This document shows, piece by piece, positions 8,988 to 17,653 of a DNA stretch of 48,923 nucleotides; positions within the stretch are counted from its first letter, which is position 1, and each line of letters begins with the position of its first letter. The stretch spans positions 1 through 48,923 of the forward strand of contig CAMLQS010000004.1 of NCBI GenBank assembly GCA_946482165.1, written 5' to 3'. The translations under genes were made by a program, and so were the position numbers. The notes under the pieces were generated by a model, which was not told where the DNA came from, ran no database searches, and saw only the letters and a list, made by a program, of their open reading frames with translations. The stretch comes from an uncultured Verrucomicrobiota bacterium (GTDB lineage: Bacteria; Verrucomicrobiota; Verrucomicrobiae; Opitutales; Opitutaceae).

Positions 8988-10400
8988 ATGAAAAAAATCT
9001 CCCTTGTCGCCTTGTCCCTCGGGGTTTCCGCCATGCCGCTGTTCGCCGTCGATCTTCCGGTCGTGGGTCCGCTGGCGCCCGTCGAGGCGCTCAAGCCCGA
9101 GCCGGCGGCGCCGGCCGAGCCTGCGGCGCCCTCGGTGCCCGAGCGGCTCACGCTCGACCAGGCGCTGCGCTTCGCCCTCGAGAACAACTACTCCATCCGC
9201 CAGGCGCGCGAGCGCTTGCGCGAGCAAGAGGGCCTCATCGTGGAGGTCCGGGCCGACGCGCTGCCAAATGTCAGCGCGGAAGGGAACTACAGCCGCGACG
9301 ACAAGGATTTCCTTGCCGCGGGCGGCGGGGGACGCGGTTACCAGGACTGGACGGTGGGCATCTATGTCCGCCAGCTCATCTACAGCGGCGGCGGGGTGAA
9401 ATCCGCACTCGATGCGGCCAAAACCGTTCGCGAGGCCGCCGCCCTCGACATCCAGGCAGTCGTGGACGAGGTGCTCCTGCAGGTGCGCACGCGGTTCGCC
9501 GACGTGCTCCTGGCCCGCGAGCGCATCGAGGTGCAGGAGCAGAGCGTCAACCTCCTGCGCGAGCAGCTTCAGACGGTGAAGAACCGTTTCGAGGCAGGCA
9601 GCGTATCCCAGTTTGAGGTGCTCACCGCCGAGGTCGCCCTGGCAAACGCCCAGCCCGATCTCATCAACGCGCGCAACTCCTTCCGCATCTCGATCGACGA
9701 GCTTCGCCAGGTGCTTGGCTACCGCGGTGGTTTCGGCGGCGATTTGCAGAAGGTTCCGGAATTCGAGGGCGAGCTCGCGTATGCGCCGGCGAGCTACGAT
9801 CTCGAGGCCGCTCTCGCCGCCGCGCGGGCCAAGCGTCCCGAGCTCCTCCGCCTGGAGCAACTCCGGCAAGCCCGCGAGGCGGGCGTCGAGGTCGCTCGCT
9901 CGGGCTACCTGCCCCAGCTGTATGTGAGCGCCGGATACGAGGGTCGGAAGCTTTCCTCGTCGAACTCCTTCTCCGACACCCGGGATGGCTGGACGGCCGG
10001 CGTCACCGGCAGCTGGGCGATTTTCGACGGCGCGCGCACGCGCGGCCGCGTCACGCAGGCCCGCGCCCAGCTCAACCAAGCCCGGCTGAGCGTGTCCGAG
10101 CAGTCTTTGGCGATCGAAGTCGAGGTGCGGCGCGCGCTTTCCAGCCTCCAGGAGGCGGCGGAGCTCGCGGAGGCGGCGGGCAAGGTGGTGGACCAGGCCA
10201 CCGAGGCGCTGCGGCTGGCCGATGTTCGTTTCCGCAACGGAGCCGCCACCCAGCTCGACGTTCTCCAGGCGCGCGTGGCGCTCACCGAGGCGCAGCTAAA
10301 CCGGCTGGAGGCGAACTATCGCCACACCGTCGCGCTCGCCACGGTGCGGCGCGCCATCGGCGAATCCAACGCGGCGCCGGCGACGTCGGCGAGTTCCTGA
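8988..10400 (+). CDS. TolC-family outer membrane efflux channel
   Basis: 470 residues from ATG 8988. The signal peptide spans about residues 1-20 (KKISLVALSLGVSAMPLFA). A short Pro/Ala-rich stretch precedes two OEP repeats, each beginning with the characteristic Leu/Ala-rich helix (LTLDQALRFALENNYSIRQARERL at ~50; a second copy around YDLEAALAAARAKRPELLRLEQ at ~265) and carrying long helices for the periplasmic tunnel. Beta-barrel strands are visible as alternating hydrophobic/aromatic stretches, for example QLYVSAGYEG. It is the last gene of the MarR-adaptor-RND-OMF operon and supplies the exit duct. No lipobox is present, unlike OprM. Confidence 0.92.
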   Translation: MKKISLVALSLGVSAMPLFAVDLPVVGPLAPVEALKPEPAAPAEPAAPSVPERLTLDQALRFALENNYSIRQARERLREQEGLIVEVRADALPNVSAEGNYSRDDKDFLAAGGGGRGYQDWTVGIYVRQLIYSGGGVKSALDAAKTVREAAALDIQAVVDEVLLQVRTRFADVLLARERIEVQEQSVNLLREQLQTVKNRFEAGSVSQFEVLTAEVALANAQPDLINARNSFRISIDELRQVLGYRGGFGGDLQKVPEFEGELAYAPASYDLEAALAAARAKRPELLRLEQLRQAREAGVEVARSGYLPQLYVSAGYEGRKLSSSNSFSDTRDGWTAGVTGSWAIFDGARTRGRVTQARAQLNQARLSVSEQSLAIEVEVRRALSSLQEAAELAEAAGKVVDQATEALRLADVRFRNGAATQLDVLQARVALTEAQLNRLEANYRHTVALATVRRAIGESNAAPATSASS

Positions 10401-10431
10401 GGCGCGCGATCCGTCTCGTCTGCGGCGGACA

Positions 10432-10449
10432 GGCGGCATCCTGGCCGCC
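10432..10449. terminator. GC hairpin in the convergent intergenic region
   Basis: GGCGGC and GCCGCC pair around a six-base ATCCTG loop, 31 bp after the TolC-type gene and 100 bp from the end of the convergent permease gene. There is no T-tract on either side, so a terminator role is only suggested by position. The remaining ~130 bp of this gap show nothing else. Confidence 0.25.
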
Positions 10450-10550
10450 GGAAGCGCTGGAAACCAGGTGGACGCGCGAGTCCCTGCGCTGGAGCGGCGG
10501 ACGGCGGCCGAACGGCGTGCGCGGGGACGCGCACGCCCATCGCCGTGGCG

Positions 10551-11762
10551 TCACTCGAAGCGGAGGGCGTCGATCGGGTCGAGCTGGGCCGCCTTGTGCG
10601 CGGGGTAGAAGCCAAACGCGACGCCGACAAAGGCGGAGAAGCCGACGGCGAGGGTGACGGAGGCGGTGGAGACCTGCGTGGGCCATCCGTTGAGATTGGA
10701 GAGGAGCTCGGCGAGTCCGACGCCGCAGAGCACGCCGAGCGAGCCGCCGAGCATGCTGAGAATCATCGCCTCGATCAGGAACTGCACGCGGATGTCCCGG
10801 TCGTGGGCGCCGATGGCGAGTCGAATGCCGATCTCGCGGGTGCGCTCGGTGACGGACACGAGCATGATGTTCATGATACCGATGCCGCCGACAAGGAGCG
10901 AGACGCCCGCGATGGCTCCGAGGAGGGCGGTCATGGTGCGCGAGGTCTGCGTGGCGGCCTCGGCGAGTTCGAGCTGGTTGCGCACGGTGAAATCGGGTTC
11001 GCGGTCGCCACGCCGTTGTTGGAGAAGATCGGAGATATCCTGCTGAAGGCGGGGCATGGCGGCGGCGGAGGGCGACTCGATGACGATGTTGTTGACCGTG
11101 TTTCGCCACCGGAAGACGCGGCTCATGAAGCTGGTGTAGGGCATGAGCACGCAGTCGTCCTGGTCCTGGCCGAAAAAGTTGAACCCCTTGGCGGTGAGGA
11201 CGCCGAGAACCTGGAAGGGAACCTCGCGGATTCGGATGGTCTGTCCGACCGGGTCGGCGTCGGGGAAGATCTGTTTCGCGACGGTCGCGCCAATGACGCA
11301 GACCTTGGCGTTGCCGCGCACGTCGGTTTCTGTGAAAAGCCGTCCCTCGGCCAGGGGCCAGGCGCGGATGGCGGTGAATTCGGGGGCGACTCCGTAGACG
11401 GACGTGCGCCAGTTGAGCCCGTTGCCCAGGACCTGCCAGCCCTGCCGCACTTCGGGGCTGACTGCGACGGCGCCCGCGATCTCGCGCCGAATGGCGTCGG
11501 CGTCTTCGACGGTAAGGGTGTTGGAGCTCCCGTAGCCGCCGCGCGCGCCGGAGGTGGTGGCGCTGCCGGGGAGGATGGTGATGACATTGCGCCCGAGCGA
11601 GGCGACCTGGGCCTCGACCTGCGCCTTGGCGCCGTTGCCGATGCTGACCATCGTGATGACGGCGCCGACGCCGATGATGATGCCGAGCGCGGTCAGGGCG
11701 GAGCGGAGCTTGTTGCGTCGGAGCGCGCGGAGGGCGATGACGGTGGTGGCGAGGAGTCTCAT
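10551..11762 (-). CDS. MacB-type ABC transporter permease (FtsX domain)
   Basis: 403 residues from the ATG at 11762; another in-frame ATG eight codons upstream would place a heptamer array inside the coding region and is less likely. TM1 is at about residues 20-42 (SALTALGIIIGVGAVITMVSIGNGA), followed by a ~210-residue periplasmic MacB_PCD domain. Three C-terminal TM segments (about 270-395) form the FtsX domain, with the coupling-helix motif SVTERTREIGIRLAIGA. Its separate ATPase is encoded upstream on the same strand, so this is the split form of MacB. MacB complexes act as mechanotransmission exporters of peptides, lipoproteins or macrolides from the periplasm through a TolC partner; the substrate here is unknown. 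Confidence 0.92.
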   Translation of the reverse strand: MRLLATTVIALRALRRNKLRSALTALGIIIGVGAVITMVSIGNGAKAQVEAQVASLGRNVITILPGSATTSGARGGYGSSNTLTVEDADAIRREIAGAVAVSPEVRQGWQVLGNGLNWRTSVYGVAPEFTAIRAWPLAEGRLFTETDVRGNAKVCVIGATVAKQIFPDADPVGQTIRIREVPFQVLGVLTAKGFNFFGQDQDDCVLMPYTSFMSRVFRWRNTVNNIVIESPSAAAMPRLQQDISDLLQQRRGDREPDFTVRNQLELAEAATQTSRTMTALLGAIAGVSLLVGGIGIMNIMLVSVTERTREIGIRLAIGAHDRDIRVQFLIEAMILSMLGGSLGVLCGVGLAELLSNLNGWPTQVSTASVTLAVGFSAFVGVAFGFYPAHKAAQLDPIDALRFE

Positions 11763-11770
11763 CGGATGAG

Positions 11771-11802
11771 AATGACCAATGTCCAATGACCAATGACCAA
11801 TG
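11771..11802 (-). repeat. Tandem heptanucleotide repeat (GGTCATT)n before the permease start
   Basis: Read on the plus strand, AATGACC, AATGTCC, AATGACC and AATGACC stand in tandem at 11771-11798, followed by a partial AATG. On the transcribed strand this is GGTCATT repeated four times with one variant. It fills the gap between the ATPase and permease genes and ends 8 bp before the permease ATG. It is clearly a repeat; whether it affects translation is unknown. Confidence 0.8.
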
Positions 11803-11820
11803 CGGGGGCGTGCATAACGT

Positions 11821-12609
11821 TCAATGGCCGGGTTTGTTGCCGAAAGGTGCGGATGTGAGCTGGGCGAGTTGCTCGGCGTTGTAGAGCTTGGCGAGTTCTT
11901 CGGAGGCGATGGAGCGGTTCTCCACCGGTTCGTCGCGGACGAGCAGGCCGTCGCGGACGACGAGGATGCGTTTGCAGTATTGGGCGATATCGAGCTCGTG
12001 GGTGACCATCACCAGGGTGATGCCGCGCTCGTTGAGGCGTTGGAAAACGCCCATGACCTCGACGGAGGTTTTCGAATCGAGGTTGCCGGTGGGCTCGTCC
12101 GCGAGGAGGAGCCGGGGTTCGTTCACGAGGGCGCGGGCGATCGCGACGCGTTGCTGTTGTCCGCCGGAAAGCTGGGAGGGCAGATGGTCGGCGCGCGGGG
12201 CGAGGCCGACGACGTCCAAGGCCGCCATGGCGCGGCGGCGCATCTCGGCGGAGGGCACGCGCTGGTGCGCGTAGAGCATGGGGAGCTCCACGTTTTCGAC
12301 CGCGCTGGTGCGGGGGAGGAGATTGAAGCCCTGGAACACGAAGCCGAGCTTCTGGTTGCGCAGATCGGCGCGTTGCTCGCGATCAAGCGACGAGACATCC
12401 ACGCCGTCGAGGAGATAGCTGCCGGAGCTGGGGCGATCCAGGCAGCCCAGCGTGTTCATGAGCGTGGATTTTCCGGATCCGGAGGCGCCCATGATGGCTA
12501 TGAATTCTCCGGCATGGATATCGAGAGAGATGCCGCGGACGGCGTGGACCTCGAGTTCGCCGTTGCGGTAGGTGCGGCGGATATCGCGGAGCTGGACGAC
12601 GGGAGCCAA
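11821..12609 (-). CDS. MacB-type ABC transporter ATPase (LolD/MacB family)
   Basis: 262 residues. Walker A GASGSGKST is at residues 41-49, Q-loop Gln 93 in VFQGFNLLP, signature LSGGQQQR at 147-154, Walker B LLLADEPTGNLDS from 167 with catalytic Glu 172, and switch His 204 in VTHE. The start appears to be TTG at 12609, since the conserved N-terminus (APVVQLRDIRRTY) begins directly there and no ATG lies close in frame; the leader is C-rich (cttcccTTG). It energises the separately encoded FtsX permease downstream. The adaptor gene ends 44 bp upstream, giving the order adaptor-ATPase-permease. Confidence 0.93.
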   Translation of the reverse strand: MAPVVQLRDIRRTYRNGELEVHAVRGISLDIHAGEFIAIMGASGSGKSTLMNTLGCLDRPSSGSYLLDGVDVSSLDREQRADLRNQKLGFVFQGFNLLPRTSAVENVELPMLYAHQRVPSAEMRRRAMAALDVVGLAPRADHLPSQLSGGQQQRVAIARALVNEPRLLLADEPTGNLDSKTSVEVMGVFQRLNERGITLVMVTHELDIAQYCKRILVVRDGLLVRDEPVENRSIASEELAKLYNAEQLAQLTSAPFGNKPGH

Positions 12610-12653
12610 GGGAAGGGTGGGAGGAGGGTGAAAAGGCGCGAAACGGCGGCGGG

Positions 12654-14012
12654 TCAGAAGCGACGCTGGTTGCCTCCGCCACCGAATGGATTGGCGGAGG
12701 GGCGAGCGACGGGGCCCGCGGCGGCCATCTCTTCGGCGCTGATGACGTTCATGATGAGCGTGTCGCCCTCGGCGAGACCGGAGAGGACCTCGGTGTTGAC
12801 GCCGTCGGTGATGCCGAAGCGGGCGTTGACGGCCTGCGCGCGGGGGGCTTCCGGGGTGCCTGCGGCGCGGTAGACGGTGCGCGAGCTTTCGGCGTTCGGG
12901 GTGGCGGCTCCGCGGTTGCGGCCGCGACGTTCGGGAATCGGGACGCCGCGTTCGACGGCGAGGGCGCGGGCCTTCTCCAAGACGGCGGCGGTGGGACGTC
13001 CTTCGGTATGTCCGGCCTCCTTGAGGAGCGATTCAAACGTGACGCCGGAGCCCGGGGCGGGGGCGTCGGGCGCGGCGGGAAGGACGAGTTCCGACGGCAC
13101 GCGGGCGCGAAGCGCGGCGTTGGAGACGAGCAGGGCGTCGGGGCGCTCTTGCACGATGATCGAGACGTCGGCGGTCATGCCGGGCTTGAGGCGGAGGTCG
13201 TCGTTGCGCACGTCGATGACGGTGACGTAGCTGACGACGTTTTGTTCGCGGACGGGGTTGTTGCGGATCTGCCGGACGGTGCCGCGGAAGGACTGGCCCG
13301 GATAGGCGTCGACGGTGAAATTCACGTTTTGTCCTTCGTTCACATTGCTGATGTCGGCCTCGGAGACGGAGGCGCTGATCTGCATGAGGCGGAGGTCGTT
13401 GACCAAGACGAAGAGCACGGGGGCCGAGGTGCTGGCCGAGATCGTCTTGCCGGCGATGGCGGGGCGGTCCAGGACGAGGCCATCGATGGGGGCGGTGATG
13501 GTGCAGCGCGAGAGGTCGACCTTGGCGGTCTGAACGGCGGCCCTGCGGATGAGAAGTTGGGCGTCGGCTTGGGAAAGCTGGGCCTCCGCCTGGTCGAGCT
13601 CCTGCTGGGACACGAGTTTGCGTTCGTGGAGCGAGCGGATGCGTTCGGCGTTGAGGCGGACGAGCTGATGGTTGGCCTGGGTGTTGGCCAGTTCCGCCTC
13701 CGCCTGCCGGAGACGGTTTTCATAGGTGGCGGGATCGAGGCGGGCGAGGACGTCGCCGGCTTTCACCTGGGTGTTGTAATCGACCGCCACCTCTTTGATG
13801 AGGCCGGAAATCTGCGAGCTGACATCGACGGTGGAGACCGGCTGCAGGCCGCCGCTCGCGGTCACGTTCTGCGAGAGGGTTCCCCGCGTGACGGCGACGG
13901 TGCGGAAGGAAACGGGCTTGGGCTTGCGGCTTTCCTGCCACCAGAAGTAGCCGCCGGCGAGGGCGGCGAGAACGACGAGAGGAAGGATGAGGCGGCGCGG
14001 ACGGAAGGGCAT
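12654..14012 (-). CDS. MacA-type periplasmic adaptor of ABC exporter
   Basis: 452 residues from ATG 14012 (MPFRPRRLILPL); an upstream in-frame start gives a Pro/Ser-rich extension and is rejected. The membrane anchor is at residues 8-24. Lipoyl halves lie at about 63-95 and 170-195 (CTITAPIDGLVLDRPAIAG), flanking a helical hairpin at 97-165. The beta-barrel is at about 205-290, and the membrane-proximal part ends near 425 (ARFGITDGVNTEVLSGLAEGD). Residues ~300-385 hold a charged, partly helical insertion rich in Arg, Glu and Gly between the barrel and the last domain. The C-terminus is Gly/Arg-rich (NPFGGGGNQRRF). First gene of the exporter operon; divergent from secG. Confidence 0.9.
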   Translation of the reverse strand: MPFRPRRLILPLVVLAALAGGYFWWQESRKPKPVSFRTVAVTRGTLSQNVTASGGLQPVSTVDVSSQISGLIKEVAVDYNTQVKAGDVLARLDPATYENRLRQAEAELANTQANHQLVRLNAERIRSLHERKLVSQQELDQAEAQLSQADAQLLIRRAAVQTAKVDLSRCTITAPIDGLVLDRPAIAGKTISASTSAPVLFVLVNDLRLMQISASVSEADISNVNEGQNVNFTVDAYPGQSFRGTVRQIRNNPVREQNVVSYVTVIDVRNDDLRLKPGMTADVSIIVQERPDALLVSNAALRARVPSELVLPAAPDAPAPGSGVTFESLLKEAGHTEGRPTAAVLEKARALAVERGVPIPERRGRNRGAATPNAESSRTVYRAAGTPEAPRAQAVNARFGITDGVNTEVLSGLAEGDTLIMNVISAEEMAAAGPVARPSANPFGGGGNQRRF

Positions 14013-14223
14013 GAGAATGCGTGGAGAAGTTGGAGGAGAAGAGGGGGCGAAAAGTCGACCAAGGCCCAATCTTCGCGGAGGGATGAAATAAGCGCGGTTT
14101 AAAGGTAGGCGAAGCGGAGGGCGAATCGATCGGAGAGTCTGTGGGCGGCGAGACGCGCGGGGACCGGTCGGGTTGCAACGGAAAGCAGGCGGGGCGGAAA
14201 ATTTTGTCGCAGGGGACGCGCCG

Positions 14224-14252
14224 TTGACAAAGGCCCGGCCGACGGGTCTGGT
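14224..14252 (+). promoter_or_regulatory. secG: Candidate promoter of secG
   Basis: A perfect TTGACA lies at 14224-14229, and 17 bp later stands TCTGGT (14247-14252), a poor -10. The start codon follows 11 bp after, so a transcript from here would have almost no leader. The rest of the 251-bp divergent gap (14013-14263) shows no other clear element. Confidence 0.35.
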
Positions 14253-14263
14253 GCTCGTTTTCC

Positions 14264-14689
14264 ATGTCCATTGTCATCTGGCTCCTCACGTTTGTCTTGG
14301 TCCTCCTATCGGTCTTCCTGGTGCTTATCGTCTTGATGCAGAAGTCGAAGTCCGATGGCGGCGTCGGCGCGGCCTTGGGCGGCGGCATGACGGAGGCGAC
14401 CTTCGGCGCCGATACCGGCAACATGCTCGCCACGATGACGCGCAATGGCGCCATCGCTTTCTTTGTCATCACGTTCGGACTCTATCTCGCGCATATCTAT
14501 CAGCACCGCACCGACCGGGCCAAGACGATCTTGCCGACGATCTCCGTCCCCGCCGCCGCTCCCGAGACGCCGGCCGCCACTCCGGCTCCGGAATCCACTT
14601 CCGAAGTCGCCGCTCCGGCCGTCGGCATTCCCGCGACGGAGGCCGCCCCCGCCGCCGCGATTCCCGCGACGACGGAACCCGCCAAGTAA
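14264..14689 (+). CDS. secG: Preprotein translocase subunit SecG
   Basis: 141 residues. Two membrane segments at about 3-24 (VIWLLTFVLVLLSVFLVLIVLM) and 61-79 flank the conserved cytoplasmic loop with QKSKSDGGVGAALGGG and the following MTEATFGADTGNMLATMT. SecG is the small accessory subunit of the SecYEG channel and assists SecA-driven translocation. The protein is longer than typical SecG: residues ~85-141 are an Ala/Pro/Thr-rich tail with near-repeats such as AAPETPAAT and ATEAAPAAAIPAT, likely unstructured. The next gene starts 19 bp downstream and is probably co-transcribed. Confidence 0.95.
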   Translation: MSIVIWLLTFVLVLLSVFLVLIVLMQKSKSDGGVGAALGGGMTEATFGADTGNMLATMTRNGAIAFFVITFGLYLAHIYQHRTDRAKTILPTISVPAAAPETPAATPAPESTSEVAAPAVGIPATEAAPAAAIPATTEPAK

Positions 14690-14708
14690 AGCCGCGGTCT
14701 CCACGCGC

Positions 14709-15644
14709 GTGGCCCGCCACCGCCCTACCTCTTCCCGGCAGACGGCTTTGTCCGTCTGCCTTTTGTTTGTCTGCGCCGCCGCCGGATTGGCGCCGGCGCC
14801 GCTCGCGGCTCAATCGCGGCTCAACCGGCCGCCTCCGCGCTACCTGCAACTCTCGCCTCCCGATCAAAAGAAGGGCGCCGAAATTCTGCGCGAGATGCGC
14901 GCGGCGGGGCCGGACGGCGATTATTACCTGGAGTTTGATCTGCGCGTGCTGCCCCGCCGCGGCGAGGAGCGGCAGATTCCCGGGCGCCTTTGGGGCGGCC
15001 GGAACGAAGACGGGCCGGTGACCCGGTTCAGTCTTCGTCCCGAGGCCGAATCCGCAAAGGCCGAGGCGGGCGCCGGTCCGCTTAAGTCCGAGCAACGATT
15101 GCTCATCCAGGGCGGTCCCCGGCCGGCCGCGTGGCAATGGCCCGCGAAGGATGGTTCGTCATCCATCGCGGTTGACGACGGCGCGCTCTTCGAGCCTCTC
15201 GCCGGCACGGATTTGTCGGCGTTCGATTTGCAGATGCCGTTCCTTTATTGGAGCGACTTCGTCTATGAGGGGAAGACGCGGCTTAACGACCGTCCGACCG
15301 ACGCATTCCTCCTTTATCCGCCCGCCTCGCTCGCGGCGCGCCGGCCGGATCTGGTCGCGATGCGGGTGTATTTGGACCCTCAATACCACGCGCTCGTTCA
15401 GGCCGAGCAACTCGGCGAGGGCGAGCGCTTGCTCAAGTCGATGCGCGTGGTCGAGCTGAAGAAGATCGGCGAGCAGTGGATGGTGAAGGCGGTCGAGCTG
15501 CGCGACGAGAAGACGCGCAACAAGACGCGCTTCGTGGTCACGGCCGCGGCGCTCGGGCGAGATTTCGCCAGCGGCGTTTTCGAGCCGGGCGGTTTGCCGC
15601 TGACTTTGACCGCCCCGTCTTCGCTCACCAAGCTGGGCGAGTAA
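14709..15644 (+). CDS. Secreted outer-membrane lipoprotein-sorting-like protein
   Basis: 311 residues from GTG 14709; a start further upstream would overlap secG with low-complexity sequence. An N-terminal signal peptide (hydrophobic residues ~12-33, ending PLAAQS) is followed by a ~270-residue domain with the pattern of the 'outer membrane lipoprotein-sorting protein' group (LolA/LolB-like fold): an early helix around PPDQKKGAEILREMRAAG, and later DLQMPFLYWSDFVYEGKTRLNDRPTDAFLLYPP and YLDPQYHALVQAEQL. Members are thought to be periplasmic lipid- or lipoprotein-handling proteins. It is coupled to secG, fitting a role in envelope protein export. Family assignment is by resemblance only. Confidence 0.65.
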   Translation: MARHRPTSSRQTALSVCLLFVCAAAGLAPAPLAAQSRLNRPPPRYLQLSPPDQKKGAEILREMRAAGPDGDYYLEFDLRVLPRRGEERQIPGRLWGGRNEDGPVTRFSLRPEAESAKAEAGAGPLKSEQRLLIQGGPRPAAWQWPAKDGSSSIAVDDGALFEPLAGTDLSAFDLQMPFLYWSDFVYEGKTRLNDRPTDAFLLYPPASLAARRPDLVAMRVYLDPQYHALVQAEQLGEGERLLKSMRVVELKKIGEQWMVKAVELRDEKTRNKTRFVVTAAALGRDFASGVFEPGGLPLTLTAPSSLTKLGE

Positions 15645-15661
15645 TCGCGAGGGGCGTGGTG

Positions 15662-15685
15662 GAGGGCGACGTCTCCGTCACCCTC
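15662..15685. terminator. Hairpin between convergent genes
   Basis: GAGGG-c-GACG and CGTC-a-CCCTC pair around TCTC with one C/A mismatch, 17 bp past the end of the LolA-like gene and about 80 bp from the end of the convergent ccsA. No T-tract is present on either strand. Position suggests a shared terminator. Confidence 0.3.
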
Positions 15686-15765
15686 GGCCGCATCTGGCTC
15701 GCTTCACGGTTATCGTTTGCGCGGACGCCGGGGGCGGCGGCCCTCCAAATGAAATGCCCGTGGTA

Positions 15766-17640
15766 TCAACCCGCGAGGCGGCGGTCCGCGCTTTCCGAGC
15801 TGCGCCACGGCAGGCCCGGAAGCGTGGCCAGCGCGATCAGCGCGAGCTGGCTGGCGGCGAAGCCGATGAGCCACGGGAAGGCGCGATCCATGAAGCCGTA
15901 ACTGTGCAGGCCGACGCCGAGCATGTTGGTGCCGAACCAGCTCCAGGTGGTCACGACATTGCCGAAGACGGCGAGGCCCATGAAGCCGCGCGCGCCGCAG
16001 AGGCGGCCCCAGCGCACGTGAAGGATGAGGGCGTTCCAGATCACGATGATAAGCGCGCCGTTTTCCTTGGGGTCCCAGCCCCAGAAGCGGCCCCAGGACT
16101 GGTCGGCCCAGATGCCGCCGAGGATGGTCCCCACAAGGCTGAAGAGGGTCGCGAAGCAAGTGATGCCGTAGACCATGCGCTCGAGCGCGGAGGCGGTCGG
16201 GGCGTCGAGGCCCCGGGTGAATGCGCCCCGCAGGATGTAGAGCATGGCGAGGAAACCGGCGAGATACGTCGCGCTGTAGCCGATGGTGATGACGACCACG
16301 TGGGTCGCCAACCAGAAGTTCGAGTCGAGCACCGCCTGCATCATTTGCATCGTGTCGCCGCTGAGCGAAAGGTGGTGGGCGATGATCAGCCCGGCGAAGC
16401 CGATGATGCCGCCGACCGCGGAGGCGAGGCCGCGGGGATGGAGCTTTTCCAGCACGAGGCACAGGCCGACCGCGCCCCACGCGACGAAGAGGGCGGAGGA
16501 GTAGAGGTTGGTGACCGGCGGGCGGCCTTCGATCCACATGCGCGCGACGATGCCGGCGCTCATCAGGGTGAAACCAAGTCCGAGAAGATAAAACGAGGAG
16601 CGGGCGAGCGCGTCGGGCCAGCAAAGCCAGGAAAGCAGTCCAAGAAGCAGGGCGGCGACAAAAAGGTTGATGCCGGAATAGAAGGGCGAGGCGGCCTTGA
16701 AACGCGTCTCGGCGTCGATCTTTGCGAGCTGCTTGGAAAAGCGGGTCTCCGAGAGGCCGCGGAGCTTGGCGAGGAGTTCGTTGAAGTGGGCGGCATCCCC
16801 GCTGCGCCACAGTTGGGCCAAGGTCGCGTAGCTCAGGGCATGGATATCGACCCGTCCGCTTTGGAATACCTCAAGCAAGGTGTCGCCCGTGCTGCGCCAG
16901 GCGGTGTCGTCTTGTTCCGAGTCCGCCGGGGGAACGGCGAGCAGGTGGCCGGTCTTCGCCATGAAATCGAAGCGGTGGAACATGTTGATGAGCGCGGTCG
17001 CCGCCGCCTCGTCGTGGGGCTGCTTTTGCTCGCGCAGCCGCACGGCCTCGATGCCGGAGGGAAGCTTCTCCTGGAACTCGGTGAGGGCGCGCAGCGGATC
17101 GTCGAGCTCGGGCGGAACGAGCGAAGCCTGGAGCTTCACGTAGAGGCCGACGTTGTCGCGAAGAGCTATGACGGCGCGCTGAAACGGCGTGCGACGCTGG
17201 GCCTCGATCGATTGGGCGAGGCCGGCCTGGCGCTGGAGTTCCTCCAAGCCCGGTGAAAGCTGCTGGTAGGAGAACCGTTTTTTCCCGGCGCCGTCCTCCT
17301 CCTTGAGTTTGAGCAGGGCGAGGAGGTCGGGGTGGACGACCTCGAAGACCTGGTAGGCGTTGGCCTTGCGGTCGTCGAGGAGCACGTCGGCGATCCATTG
17401 CGAGGGCGCGAGTTTGGCGCCGTCGGCGAGCCGCACCGTCTGCCGGCCCTGGAACTGAAGCAGGGTGGTGCGCGCGACGGTATCGATGGGCTTGATACGT
17501 CCGCCGACGAGCACGGGCAGCCGGCCGAAGGCGACGTGGTCGGGCGAGCCGGCCGGAGCGGCGGGCGGGATCAGCGTGTAGCCGACGTAGCCGAGGCCGA
17601 CGAGGACGACGAGGAAGGGGAGGAGACGCTTGAAGGACAT
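15766..17640 (-). CDS. ccsA: Cytochrome c biogenesis protein CcsA (system II haem handling), long form
   Basis: 624 residues. After one N-terminal TM (7-25), residues ~32-300 form a periplasmic domain beginning with LPVLVGGRIKPIDTVAR, a segment typical of the long CcsA proteins of Bacteroidota and related phyla. The C-terminal ~320 residues are the CcsA/CcmC membrane domain with about eight TM segments. It carries the tryptophan-rich haem-binding WWD-type motif SWGRFWGWDPKENGALI at ~515-531, an upstream external His in FWLATHV, and a downstream His 579 in GVGLHSYGF. CcsA with ResB exports haem and attaches it to apocytochrome c outside the membrane. Its start lies 13 bp after the resB stop. 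Confidence 0.92.
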   Translation of the reverse strand: MSFKRLLPFLVVLVGLGYVGYTLIPPAAPAGSPDHVAFGRLPVLVGGRIKPIDTVARTTLLQFQGRQTVRLADGAKLAPSQWIADVLLDDRKANAYQVFEVVHPDLLALLKLKEEDGAGKKRFSYQQLSPGLEELQRQAGLAQSIEAQRRTPFQRAVIALRDNVGLYVKLQASLVPPELDDPLRALTEFQEKLPSGIEAVRLREQKQPHDEAAATALINMFHRFDFMAKTGHLLAVPPADSEQDDTAWRSTGDTLLEVFQSGRVDIHALSYATLAQLWRSGDAAHFNELLAKLRGLSETRFSKQLAKIDAETRFKAASPFYSGINLFVAALLLGLLSWLCWPDALARSSFYLLGLGFTLMSAGIVARMWIEGRPPVTNLYSSALFVAWGAVGLCLVLEKLHPRGLASAVGGIIGFAGLIIAHHLSLSGDTMQMMQAVLDSNFWLATHVVVITIGYSATYLAGFLAMLYILRGAFTRGLDAPTASALERMVYGITCFATLFSLVGTILGGIWADQSWGRFWGWDPKENGALIIVIWNALILHVRWGRLCGARGFMGLAVFGNVVTTWSWFGTNMLGVGLHSYGFMDRAFPWLIGFAASQLALIALATLPGLPWRSSESADRRLAG

Positions 17641-17653
17641 CGAGGCGGAGAAT

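Noticed and set aside
5826..10079. Long antisense reading frames opposite the RND and TolC-type genes
   Set aside because: They are His/Asp/Gly/Arg-rich mirror translations of strongly coding sequence, as expected at high GC, without domains or independent starts.
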